A stretch of DNA of 17,266 nucleotides from Rhodospirillaceae bacterium UBA3470 (GTDB lineage Bacteria > Pseudomonadota > Alphaproteobacteria > Rhodospirillales > Casp-alpha2). Both the position numbers and the translations under genes were made by a program. The stretch lies in assembly GCA_002378125.1 (NCBI GenBank), contig DFRF01000132.1, positions 1 to 17,266 of the forward strand, written 5' to 3'. Of the stretch, positions 8,195 to 15,285 are shown piece after piece. The number at the start of each line of letters is the position of its first letter. The first letter of the stretch is position 1. Under the pieces are notes generated by a model, which did no database searches, was not told the DNA's origin, and worked only from the letters and a program-made list of their open reading frames with translations.

Positions 8195-9610
8195 CTATTC
8201 CACCCAGGCGATACGCAGGATGTTGGTAGCCCCCGGCGTGCCAAACGGAACACCTGCGGTGATCGCCATGGCGTCGCCGACATCGGCAATCTCTTCGTTT
8301 TTTGCAACACGAATGGCCGTGACCACCATGTCACCGAAAGTGTGAAGGTCTTCCGTCTCAACAGCATGAACCCCCCAGGCCAGAACTAGTCGCCTGGCCG
8401 TCTCAGCTCGCGGGGTCAATCCGAGTATAGGAACCAGCGGTCGTTCGCGCGACGCCCGCAGCGTCGTCGAACCGGTCGAGGTGAAGGTGACGATGATTGC
8501 TGCCGAGATAGTATGGCTGACCTGTCGGGCCGCGGTCGTGATGGCATCGGCCGCAGTGGCCTCCGGCGGCAATCGGGTCGCGTCCATCTGTTGGCCATAG
8601 AACGGGTCCTTCTCGACCCGGGCGATAATACGATCCATCATCGCGACAGCCTCCGTCGCATAGTCGCCGACCGCCGTTTCCGCCGACAACATGACCGCGT
8701 CCGCGCCGTCGTAGATGGCCGTCGCCACGTCAGACGCTTCCGCCCTAGTCGGAGTTGGCGCATGAACCATGGAATCAAGCATCTGGGTGGCAATAATCAC
8801 CGGTTTCCCGGCAGACCGGCAAGCGGAGATAATCCTTTTCTGTTGGATTGGGACTTCCTCCGTGGGCATCTCCACACCCAAATCCCCCCGCGCGACCATT
8901 ACTGCGTCGCACAGGCTGACAATCTCCTCCAGGCTATTCAGCGCCATCGGCTTTTCCAACTTCGCCATCACGGCGGCGCGTCCAGCAATCAGTTTGCGCG
9001 CTTCAGCAATATCCTCGGGACGCTGAACAAACGACAAAGCAATCCAATCAACCTTAGACTGAAGTGCGAAACGCATATCCTCCCGGTCTTTGGCCGTCAG
9101 CGACGAAAGTTCAAGAACCGCATCGGGAACGTTGACGCCTTTGTGATTTGATAATTCCCCCCCCGTTATGACCGTGGTCTCCGCATAATCCGCGCCCACC
9201 TCAGTGACTTCGAGGTGAATACGGCCATCGTCCATCAAGAGCCGCATTCCGGGTTCAAGCGCCCGGAACACCTCCGAATGCGGAAGTGGCGCGCGCCGGG
9301 CGTCACCAAGTGCCCTCTCCAGGTCCAGACGGAATGCGTTTCCTACCTCTAACTGCAGAGCACCATCGGCAAACTCGCCAACCCGTAGTTTTGGTCCCTG
9401 TAAGTCGGCAATAATACCGATGGGCCTATGGAACTGGGCTTCCAGTTCACGAACAATCCCAATTCGCGTCGCGTGATCCTCATGCGCGCCGTGCGAGAAA
9501 TTCATCCGGAAAATATCTGCCCCCGCCTCGAAGAGGGCGCTGATGGCAGCCTTGTCCGATGTCGCTGGCCCCAATGTCGCGACAATCTTTCCGTTTCGAA
9601 ATCTTCTCAT
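8195..9610 (-). CDS. pyk: Pyruvate kinase
   Basis: This cytoplasmic glycolytic enzyme transfers phosphate from phosphoenolpyruvate to ADP, giving pyruvate and ATP. The 471 residues show the full family set: KIVATLGPAT at 8-17, RMNFSHG (35-41) in the nucleotide/K+ site, DLQGPKLRVG (69-78), MDDGR (126-130) and the catalytic lysine segment AKLEKP (K217). The Mg2+ segment VARGDLGVE (239-247), ATQMLDSM and PTRAEASDVA (287-296) follow, then a C-terminal domain with TSTGSTTLRASRERP. The start ATG at 9610 is preceded by AAGG 8 nt upstream. It stands alone between hpnN and the divergent hypothetical/meaB pair. Full length, no anomalies seen. Confidence 0.97.
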   Translation of the reverse strand: MRRFRNGKIVATLGPATSDKAAISALFEAGADIFRMNFSHGAHEDHATRIGIVRELEAQFHRPIGIIADLQGPKLRVGEFADGALQLEVGNAFRLDLERALGDARRAPLPHSEVFRALEPGMRLLMDDGRIHLEVTEVGADYAETTVITGGELSNHKGVNVPDAVLELSSLTAKDREDMRFALQSKVDWIALSFVQRPEDIAEARKLIAGRAAVMAKLEKPMALNSLEEIVSLCDAVMVARGDLGVEMPTEEVPIQQKRIISACRSAGKPVIIATQMLDSMVHAPTPTRAEASDVATAIYDGADAVMLSAETAVGDYATEAVAMMDRIIARVEKDPFYGQQMDATRLPPEATAADAITTAARQVSHTISAAIIVTFTSTGSTTLRASRERPLVPILGLTPRAETARRLVLAWGVHAVETEDLHTFGDMVVTAIRVAKNEEIADVGDAMAITAGVPFGTPGATNILRIAWVE

Positions 9611-9749
9611 GTGATCGACCTTAAGAGCATATCTTTACTTTCAACCAACGAATTCCACGCCAGCGCCAGGCGTTACTGGTAAGTTTGGGTAGATTTCATC
9701 CAGACTCGCATTTTATACGCGGAACCTGTTACAAGGTGGTTAATGCCGC

Positions 9750-10262
9750 GTGCCCTATGTTTCAAGCGTGCCCATGGAACCCATCGTCAGATTTGGGATC
9801 AGTTTGGTCGATATGTTCAAGAAGTTCGTCTCCAACACTTTACTATCCGTCGTCGTCGATAAGAAGGCGCGAGATAAAATGAGCACGGCAAACGAACGGA
9901 AATCAGTACCAACACCCAGCAAGGACGAACTGAACATTCCGCGCATGTCGCTCGAGGAGAATGTTGCGCCCAAAAGGACCGCCAAGCGATCCGCCACCCC
10001 GTACCAGCCGGCGGACGGGCAGGAAGACGACCGTGAGGTGCTGATCTACGAAGCCCTGGCCAGTGCCGAAGAGCAATTACTACGCAATAAGAACCGAACC
10101 CATACGGGCAAGCCCATCACGCCCGAGCGGGAGGCGTTGATCGAGAACGCCATAGCCATTCGTCGATCAAAATTGTATATCCTTGATAACCTGACCCAAG
10201 ATCAGCGCAACAAACTGAGCTACATGGCCATGCAGGCCCTGAACGATCAAATCGACAAATAA
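9750..10262 (+). CDS. Unrecognised small protein translationally coupled to meaB
   Basis: I do not recognise this family. The longest frame starts at a GTG (9750) with AAGGTGG 10 nt upstream and gives 170 residues; ATGs at 9774 and 9879 are alternatives, the last with AAGAAGG 11 nt upstream. From the N-terminus there is a short amphipathic or hydrophobic stretch (IVRFGISLVDMFKKFV and LLSVVV), a charged low-complexity linker (about residues 44-95), and a helical C-terminal domain. That domain has EALASAEEQLLRNKNRTH, then ITPEREALIENAIAIRRSKL and LTQDQRNKLSYMAMQALND. No cysteine, enzyme motif or DNA-binding motif is evident. Codon use looks coding throughout. Its TAA (10260-10262) directly abuts the meaB ATG, so the two are surely one operon and probably coupled in translation. 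This suggests, but does not show, a function linked to MeaB. Confidence 0.75.
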   Translation: MPYVSSVPMEPIVRFGISLVDMFKKFVSNTLLSVVVDKKARDKMSTANERKSVPTPSKDELNIPRMSLEENVAPKRTAKRSATPYQPADGQEDDREVLIYEALASAEEQLLRNKNRTHTGKPITPEREALIENAIAIRRSKLYILDNLTQDQRNKLSYMAMQALNDQIDK

Positions 10263-11276
10263 ATGACAGTCTTTCAAGACGTGGATTCGGCGGAGACCAC
10301 CGCCATGGCCGAAGCCATACTTGCCGGGCGTCGGCGAGAATTGGCCCGGGCCATTACAATGATCGAATCAACACGCCCAGACCACCGCATGAGCGCGGCA
10401 GCACTTATGGATCGATTACAGCCGCACTCCGGCCAATCATTCCGTCTGGGCATTTCGGGCGTGCCAGGTGTCGGCAAGTCAACTTTCATTGAAGCCCTTG
10501 GACTGCACATAATTGAACAGGGACATCGCGTAGCCGTTCTAGCAGTCGATCCGTCCAGTCCAAAATCCGGTGGATCAATTCTCGGGGACAGGACACGAAT
10601 GGAAATGCTATCGCGCCATCGCGATGCCTTTATCCGACCCTCGCCTTCCGGCGGCACGTTGGGTGGAGTCGCGCGACGAACACACGAAGTCATAGTCGTC
10701 ACGGAGGCTGCCGGTTTTGACGTCATCCTTGTGGAAACGGTGGGTGTTGGTCAATCAGAAACAGCCATTGTGGATTTGACCGATATGTTGCTACTGCTGT
10801 TGGCGCCCGGCGCCGGAGATGATCTCCAGGGAATCAAAAAGGGGATCATCGAACTTGCGGACCTTATTGCCGTCAACAAGGCAGATGGCGACCTTCTGGC
10901 CGCCGCCGAGCGTGCGAAACGGGACTATTCGATGGCGCTTCACCTGCTTAGGCCGCAATCCGGCGCTTGGCAGCCACGCGTCATGGCCTGTTCCGCCATG
11001 GAAGGCACTGGCGTCTCGGACGTGTGGGACGCCGTTCGCGAGTTCCAGAATCTACGAGCAGAATCCGGCCAACTCCTGGCGCGACGCGAAAAACAGGCCA
11101 TCGCTTGGATGTGGGACGAGATCTCCGAAGCGCTGTTGCACGACGTTCGACATCACACGGGCACCCAGTCCCTGGTGTTCGATCTGGAGCGAGATGTTCG
11201 GGACGGCAAATTGGGGGCCACCGCCGCGGCTCAGCAGATTCTCAGGCAGTTCCTGAGAAACAGCGACAAGTCCTAG
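10263..11276 (+). CDS. meaB: Methylmalonyl-CoA mutase-associated GTPase MeaB (ArgK family)
   Basis: MeaB is a G3E P-loop GTPase that gates cofactor loading into B12-dependent acyl-CoA mutases and protects them from inactivation. The 337 residues contain Walker A GVPGVGKST (66-74), VDPSSPKSGGSILGDRTRM (95-113), the switch segment ETVGVGQSE (158-166), the DDLQGIKKGI loop (186-195) and the base-specificity motif NKAD (205-208). The C-terminal dimerisation helix region is present, so the protein looks complete. The ATG follows the TAA of the upstream gene with no gap. No mutase (mcmA/scpA) or epimerase gene lies in the window, so the client enzyme is encoded elsewhere. The older name LAO/AO transport ATPase ArgK refers to the same family. 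Confidence 0.95.
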   Translation: MTVFQDVDSAETTAMAEAILAGRRRELARAITMIESTRPDHRMSAAALMDRLQPHSGQSFRLGISGVPGVGKSTFIEALGLHIIEQGHRVAVLAVDPSSPKSGGSILGDRTRMEMLSRHRDAFIRPSPSGGTLGGVARRTHEVIVVTEAAGFDVILVETVGVGQSETAIVDLTDMLLLLLAPGAGDDLQGIKKGIIELADLIAVNKADGDLLAAAERAKRDYSMALHLLRPQSGAWQPRVMACSAMEGTGVSDVWDAVREFQNLRAESGQLLARREKQAIAWMWDEISEALLHDVRHHTGTQSLVFDLERDVRDGKLGATAAAQQILRQFLRNSDKS

Positions 11277-11434
11277 ACCCTACCAGTTGGTGCATTCTGA
11301 TGTATTTTAACATACTTCAATATGCCTGAAGTTGCGGCATGTCAGCACAAGAATGTTTGGGTCGACAAAGAATTAGGCGGCGACCTTGCCGCAAGGCCTC
11401 CTGAAGCAAAAGCTCATCGGGCGCATGCACTTAT

Positions 11435-11814
11435 ATCAATCCGGTTCGCGAGGGAGTCGTCGCGAGTAACAACTACGCCGACAAAGAATATTACTTCGCA
11501 AGCATCAGCGATCGGCTGGATACCACTGCAAGGCGACGGAACAGACGACAAACCGGATCATGGCTACGGTTTAAAAGAGCGGTGAGATAGTCGATCAAAT
11601 CCGGAACACTCCCCCCGTTAATCAGGTCAACACTCCCCCCGACAACATCACCAAGAACAACACCAACATGTTCTAGGCCTGCTCATTCAAGGACATTACG
11701 TTTCAGTGGACCAACAAGGTTGTGAAATCGATCACCGCTGTGGAACAGTGCGTTAGCGCATTGGCAGAAGGAAAAGGCTTATTCTAGGCTGAAATCGACG
11801 CACTATTCGACTGA
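11435..11814 (+). pseudogene. cheZ: Relic of cheZ (CheY-P phosphatase)
   Basis: Two frames carry consecutive CheZ segments. From 11435, INPVREGVVASNN leads to FASISDRLDTTA. After a frameshift near 11530, the frame from 11533 reads ATEQTTNRIMATV-stop-KSGEIVDQI, then NITKNNTNMF-stop-ACSFKDIT, then KVVKSITAVEQCVSALAEGK, GLF-stop-AEIDALFD, ending at TGA 11812-11814. The pattern matches alphaproteobacterial CheZ: ATEQATNRIM, an EACSFQDITGQR-type active region, and a C-terminal SQAEIDALF tail. The internal stops (11562, 11674, 11785) are each one base from the expected Glu, Glu and Gln codons. The active-region Asp and Gln are still readable (FKDITFQ). The N-terminal part is not recognisable in 11277-11430. 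A 13-bp direct repeat (11605-11617 and 11629-11641) lies in the linker. Intact CheZ dephosphorylates CheY-P; this copy cannot make it. Confidence 0.75.
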
Positions 11815-11911
11815 CCCTAATTTATAAGGCCCAACCGCTTGTCGCTGGTTGATCGGCCATGCTATGAGACCACCGTCGCGTTTATTTTCCCGGTCATTCG
11901 GAGCCTGTTTC

Positions 11912-12466
11912 ATGCGTCGTATTTCCGCTCTTTTCCTCTCATTGTTTTTGGTTGCAGCTATGACCTCTGCCTCGGCCCCCGCCCAATCCGCCGATCCTGA
12001 AAACACCTTGTACATGGATCTAGAAGATGGCCGCGTCGTCATTGAGATGCGTCCGGACTTAGCCCCCAAGCATGTGGCCCGCATCAAAGAATTGGTTCGC
12101 CAGAAGTTTTATGACGGCTTGGTCTTCCACCGTGTTATCGGTGGCTTCATGGCTCAAGGTGGCGACCCAGACGGCAACGGAACGGGGGGCTCGGGTGTGA
12201 ATATTCCAGCTGAATTTTCTAGCGAACCACACGTCCGCGGTACGGTTTCGATGGCTCGCTCAAGCAACCCAAACAGCGGCGATTCCCAATTCTTCATCGT
12301 TTACGCACGGTCCCAGTGGCTGGATGGTCAATATACGGTTTGGGGCAAGGTCACCGAGGGCATGGAGCACGTGGGCAACCTGAAACGAGGATCACGCACC
12401 AACAATGGCTTGGTTGCGGAGCCCGACAAAATCGTCCGTATGCAGGTTGCCGTCGACGTCAAGTAG
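11912..12466 (+). CDS. Exported cyclophilin-type peptidyl-prolyl cis-trans isomerase
   Basis: A 184-residue cyclophilin that speeds proline isomerisation, presumably in the periplasm. The frame opens at 11849, but the ATG at 11912 is preferred: GGAG lies 9 nt upstream and it begins a signal peptide (MRRISALFLSLFLVAAMTSASA, cleavage near AQSA-DP). The catalytic core is intact: FHRVIGGFMAQGGDP with R74, F79 and Q82, then SMARSSNPNSGDSQFFIVY with the active-site phenylalanine, and WLDGQYTVWGKV with the drug-binding tryptophan at 136. This is the short bacterial type, close to PpiA/PpiB. It stands alone between the cheZ relic and the convergent VWA gene. Confidence 0.95.
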   Translation: MRRISALFLSLFLVAAMTSASAPAQSADPENTLYMDLEDGRVVIEMRPDLAPKHVARIKELVRQKFYDGLVFHRVIGGFMAQGGDPDGNGTGGSGVNIPAEFSSEPHVRGTVSMARSSNPNSGDSQFFIVYARSQWLDGQYTVWGKVTEGMEHVGNLKRGSRTNNGLVAEPDKIVRMQVAVDVK

Positions 12467-12604
12467 AGATCACGCTCTACCATATAGACCGACGCCAAGA
12501 CGTTCTCTGGTTGATTGTCCATCCAGATATTTAGTTAGATTAGTTTACGTCGCAATTGGGGGGTCGAAGGATCGCATGCGATGGGATGTGTTTAGAATTC
12601 GACG

Positions 12605-12618
12605 ACCTCTTCGGAGGT
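12605..12618 (+). terminator. UUCG-tetraloop hairpin between convergent genes
   Basis: ACCTC-TTCG-GAGGT forms a perfect 5-bp stem closed by C-G on a UUCG tetraloop when transcribed rightward, with partial extension into the flanks. It lies 139 nt after the cyclophilin stop and 26 nt before the VWA stop on the other strand. No U-tract follows, so intrinsic termination is doubtful; a 3'-end stabiliser or chance is possible. Confidence 0.3.
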
Positions 12619-12643
12619 GATCGCTTCTCCAACCTTGTGATGC

Positions 12644-13816
12644 CTAGCGGCTCAACTCCCGCATGGCACCATCGAGCCCATCCAAAGTCAGCGGATACAT
12701 TCGGTCGCCCATGATTTGTCGGATCATCCCCACACTTTGGGTATTGCCCCACCACGCCTTCTTCACGGGGTTCAGCCACACAGCGTGTTCGTAAATGCGC
12801 GTAACCCGTTCCAGCCACACGGCGCCAGCATCTTCGTTCCAATGTTCGACGCTGCCGCCCGGATAAACGATCTCATAGGGGCTCATTGAGGCGTCACCGA
12901 CAAAGATCACTTTATAGTCATGCGGGTAGGTGTGCAGCACATCCCACGTGGACGTGGTGTCGGTGTGGCGGCGACGGTTGTCCCTCCAAACCTTTTCGTA
13001 GATACAATTGTGGAAGTAGAAATACTCCAGATGCTTGAATTCTGCATTCGCCGCCGAGAAGAGCTCCTCCAATGTCTTGACGTGCGGGTTCATGGATCCG
13101 CCGACATCGAAGAAGATCAGTACCTTTACCGCATTGTGGCGCTCGGGAACCATCTTGATATCGAGCCAGCCCTTCTTCGCCGTCGCCCGAATGGTATCGT
13201 CCAGGTCCAATTCTTCTTGCGCGCCCTCGCGGGCGAACTTACGCAGTCGACGCAACGCCACCTTGATGTTTCGGGTGCCGAGCACAACGTCGCCGTCCAA
13301 ATTTTTGAACTCGCGCTTGTCCCAGACCTTGACAGCGGAGAAATTCCGGTTTTCCTCCTGGCCAATCCGCACGCCTTCCGGGTTGTAGCCATAAGCGCCA
13401 AACGGCGAGGTCCCGGCTGTGCCGATCCATTTGGAGCCGCCCTGATGGCGCTTTTTCTGCTCTTCAAGTCGCTGCTTCAAAGTCTCCATGAGCTTTTCCC
13501 AACCGCCCAACGCCTCAATTTGTTTCTTTTCTTCTTCGGTGAGGACCTTTTCGGCCAACTTACGCAGCCACTCTTCGGGGATTTCCGGGATTTCTTCTCC
13601 GGTGGGTTCAATGCCCTTGAAGACCTCGCCAAAAACTTGATCGAATTTGTCCAGGTTCCGCTCGTCCTTCACCATTGTAGCCCGTGACAAATAGTAGAAA
13701 TCTCGGACATCGAAATTAGCGAGGCCAGCTTCCACGGCCTTAACCAGTGTCAGGTATTCCCGCAAGGAGACCGGTACGCGGGCTTCGCGGAGCTTAAGGA
13801 AAAAATCAACAAACAT
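12644..13816 (-). CDS. CoxE-like von Willebrand factor A domain protein, partner of MoxR
   Basis: A 390-residue cytoplasmic VWA protein with no signal peptide. The N-terminal half (MFVDFFLKLREARVPVSLREYLTLVKAVEAGL) and a charged region rich in Glu and Lys (about 80-125) match the CoxE-like family. The VWA fold begins near residue 228 with VKVLIFFDVGGSM, giving a metal-site motif D237-x-G239-x-S241 in place of DxSxS. A later VGDASM supplies D308. The TTST segment at 287-290 may hold the MIDAS threonine. Such proteins pair with MoxR AAA+ ATPases, encoded here 152 bp upstream on the same strand, to mature or insert cofactors into target complexes. The target is not evident. The start ATG at 13816 has a modest AAGAG-type site. 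A strong hairpin precedes it. Confidence 0.9.
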   Translation of the reverse strand: MFVDFFLKLREARVPVSLREYLTLVKAVEAGLANFDVRDFYYLSRATMVKDERNLDKFDQVFGEVFKGIEPTGEEIPEIPEEWLRKLAEKVLTEEEKKQIEALGGWEKLMETLKQRLEEQKKRHQGGSKWIGTAGTSPFGAYGYNPEGVRIGQEENRNFSAVKVWDKREFKNLDGDVVLGTRNIKVALRRLRKFAREGAQEELDLDDTIRATAKKGWLDIKMVPERHNAVKVLIFFDVGGSMNPHVKTLEELFSAANAEFKHLEYFYFHNCIYEKVWRDNRRRHTDTTSTWDVLHTYPHDYKVIFVGDASMSPYEIVYPGGSVEHWNEDAGAVWLERVTRIYEHAVWLNPVKKAWWGNTQSVGMIRQIMGDRMYPLTLDGLDGAMRELSR

Positions 13817-13835
13817 GGCTTACTCTTACTTTGTC

Positions 13836-13859
13836 GGGCCCGGTCCGGCAACCAGGCCC
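13836..13859 (-). other. GC-rich hairpin in the MoxR-VWA intergenic leader
   Basis: On the transcribed strand GGGCCUGGU pairs with ACCGGGCCC (one U-G wobble) around a six-base UGCCGG loop, making a 9-bp stem. It ends about 20 nt before the VWA start codon and 133 nt after the MoxR stop. With no U-tract it is not a standard terminator; it may protect or separate the two halves of the mRNA. Confidence 0.5.
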
Positions 13860-13959
13860 TCGCGTGACATATTGATGAGCATCTGCTCCAGTCACGCTGA
13901 GCTACACTGGATCGGTTAGGCTGTTAAGCGGTAGTGGTTGATGACCTATGCGCCAGCGT

Positions 13960-13998
13960 AAAAAAAAGTCAGCCTTGCTCCCGGCGGTTTAGAAACGC
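13960..13998 (-). terminator. Possible weak terminator at the MoxR stop (T8 tract)
   Basis: Just after the MoxR TGA the minus strand has eight T residues (13967-13960). A small imperfect hairpin (GGCGTTT...AAACCGCC) lies inside the last codons, about 15 nt before the T-tract. That spacing is longer than usual for an intrinsic terminator, so this may only attenuate reading into the VWA gene. Confidence 0.2.
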
Positions 13999-14820
13999 CA
14001 AGCGCTCTAGCAGATGGACATCCTGCTCGTTCTTCAAGAGCGCGCCATAGAGCGGCGGGATCAGATCCTTGGAGTCACCTGAGCGCAGAGCCTCTGCGGG
14101 AATGTCCTCGACCATGAGTAGCTTGATCCAGTCCAGCAGTTCCGAGGTCGACGGCTTCTTCTTTAGGCCGGGGACCTCACGGATGCCGTAGAACACGTTC
14201 ATGGCGTCCGAAACTAGCCGTTTCTGAACGTCCGGATGATGGACCTGTACAATTTTGCGCATTGTGTCTTCATCCGGAAACGAAATGTAATGGAAGAAAC
14301 ACCGACGCAGGAACGCGTCAGGCAATTCCTTCTCGTTGTTCGACGTGATGATGACGATGGGGCGTTCTTTGGCGACAATGGTCTCCCTCGTCTCGTAGAC
14401 GTGGAACTCCATTCGATCCAATTCCAACAAGAGATCGTTTGGGAACTCGATATCAGCTTTGTCGATCTCATCGATCAACAGAACTGGCTTGACGTCCGCG
14501 GAGAAGGCTTCCCAGAGCTTGCCTTCGGCAATGTAATTCTTAATGTCATGGACCCGTTCGTCACCTAGCTGCGAATCACGGAGCCGCGCCACAGCATCAT
14601 ATTCGTACAGGCCCTGTTGGGCTTTGGTCGTCGATTTTACATGCCATTGGATTAGCGGCCGATTCAAGGCCGCAGAAATTTCATGTGCCAACACGGTCTT
14701 ACCCGTACCTGGCTCCCCTTTCACCAGGAGCGGCCGCTCCAGCGCCACAGCGGCGTTCACCGCGATCATCAGGTCTTCAGTGGCGACGTAGCTTTCCGTC
14801 CCCGTAAAGCGCTTATCCAT
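13969..14820 (-). CDS. MoxR-family AAA+ ATPase
   Basis: A 283-residue MoxR ATPase that acts as a chaperone with VWA partners. Walker A is GEPGTGKT (35-42), Walker B VLLIDEIDKAD (113-123), sensor 1 lies in VIITSNNEKELPDAF (156-170), and LRRC (171-174) supplies the arginine-finger region. The C-terminal lid includes STSELLDWIKLLMVED. The N-terminus (MDKRFTGTESYVATEDLMIAV) is standard for the subgroup found next to CoxE-like VWA genes, and the whole length is normal. The VWA gene follows on the same strand after 152 bp, so the two probably form a transcription unit, with the T-tract and hairpin between them perhaps setting the ratio. Upstream is a decayed MFS gene. Confidence 0.95.
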   Translation of the reverse strand: MDKRFTGTESYVATEDLMIAVNAAVALERPLLVKGEPGTGKTVLAHEISAALNRPLIQWHVKSTTKAQQGLYEYDAVARLRDSQLGDERVHDIKNYIAEGKLWEAFSADVKPVLLIDEIDKADIEFPNDLLLELDRMEFHVYETRETIVAKERPIVIITSNNEKELPDAFLRRCFFHYISFPDEDTMRKIVQVHHPDVQKRLVSDAMNVFYGIREVPGLKKKPSTSELLDWIKLLMVEDIPAEALRSGDSKDLIPPLYGALLKNEQDVHLLERLAFLNRREQG

Positions 14821-14860
14821 GGAAATCCTCGTCTATTCGTCTTGGTCGCCGACCTAAAGC

Positions 14861-15178
14861 CTATTCGGCGCCGGTCAGGTGAGCCCTGGGATAATTCACC
14901 AGCGCAATATGATCCGTATCAGGATGGCGCAGCATCATCAAGGCGGGGACGAGGCATAGCATAGCCATCCCAGCTACGACCAGGAAAACATAGGAATGGT
15001 TTACCCACCAGACGAATTCGAAAGGTGCCGCAATGACCACCGCAACGATATGGCTGATGGTGAAGCTGAAATCTAAGATACAGGCGATATCCTCCGGATC
15101 GGCGATCTTTTGAAAACAGGTATTGATAGCGATGGCCAACGCAAATGCTAAGAAAGCCAGCGCCAATTCGTCTCCATC
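14861..15178 (-). pseudogene. C-terminal stump of an MFS transporter
   Basis: An open frame bounded upstream by a stop (15179-15181) reads LALAFLAFALAIAINTCFQK, then IADPEDIACILDFSFTISH, then IVAVVIAAPFEFVWWVNHSY and VFLVVAGMAMLCLVPALMML, ending at TAG 14861. The INTxFQKIADPEDIA...FTIxHIxAVVI pattern with alternating hydrophobic helices matches the last three transmembrane segments of a major facilitator transporter. The preceding nine or so helices are absent, and no ATG start exists in frame (only TTG at 15166). Several otherwise conserved positions look eroded, for example ILDFSF where AGVSF-like sequence is usual. It could be predicted as a 101-aa hypothetical membrane protein; I think it is a decaying fragment. 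Confidence 0.65.
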
Positions 15179-15238
15179 TTAAAAACGGGCACTGGGCGAG
15201 ACGACGGAGAAATGCTTCGCCGACGCCCCAAGCAAGGT

Positions 15239-15265
15239 CTGACAGGACACGTTGGTTTCTGTCAG
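15239..15265 (-). other. Inverted repeat downstream of alaS
   Basis: CTGACAG and CTGTCAG form a perfect 7-bp stem with a 13-nt loop, 20 nt after the alaS stop. No T-tract follows, so it is at best a weak terminator or 3'-end stabiliser for the alaS mRNA. Confidence 0.3.
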
Positions 15266-15285
15266 TTCCTCGCAGGCCTCAAAGA

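Noticed and set aside
8160..8195. GCGG-CT-CCGC followed by GGGTTTT after the pyk stop as a terminator
   Set aside because: The stem is only 4 bp with a two-base loop and the T-run is short.
11322..11585. 87-codon plus-strand frame after meaB
   Set aside because: It overlaps the cheZ relic in a different frame and has no ribosome-binding site or recognisable product.
11600..11645. Possible terminal repeats of an IS21-like insertion sequence (GGGGGGAGTGTT on the minus strand, twice)
   Set aside because: No transposase remnant is nearby, and the repeats lie inside the readable CheZ frame, which continues on both sides.
12920..13687. 255-codon plus-strand frame opposite the VWA gene
   Set aside because: It is the antisense shadow of a gene with clear family motifs; its translation is leucine-rich with no domain.
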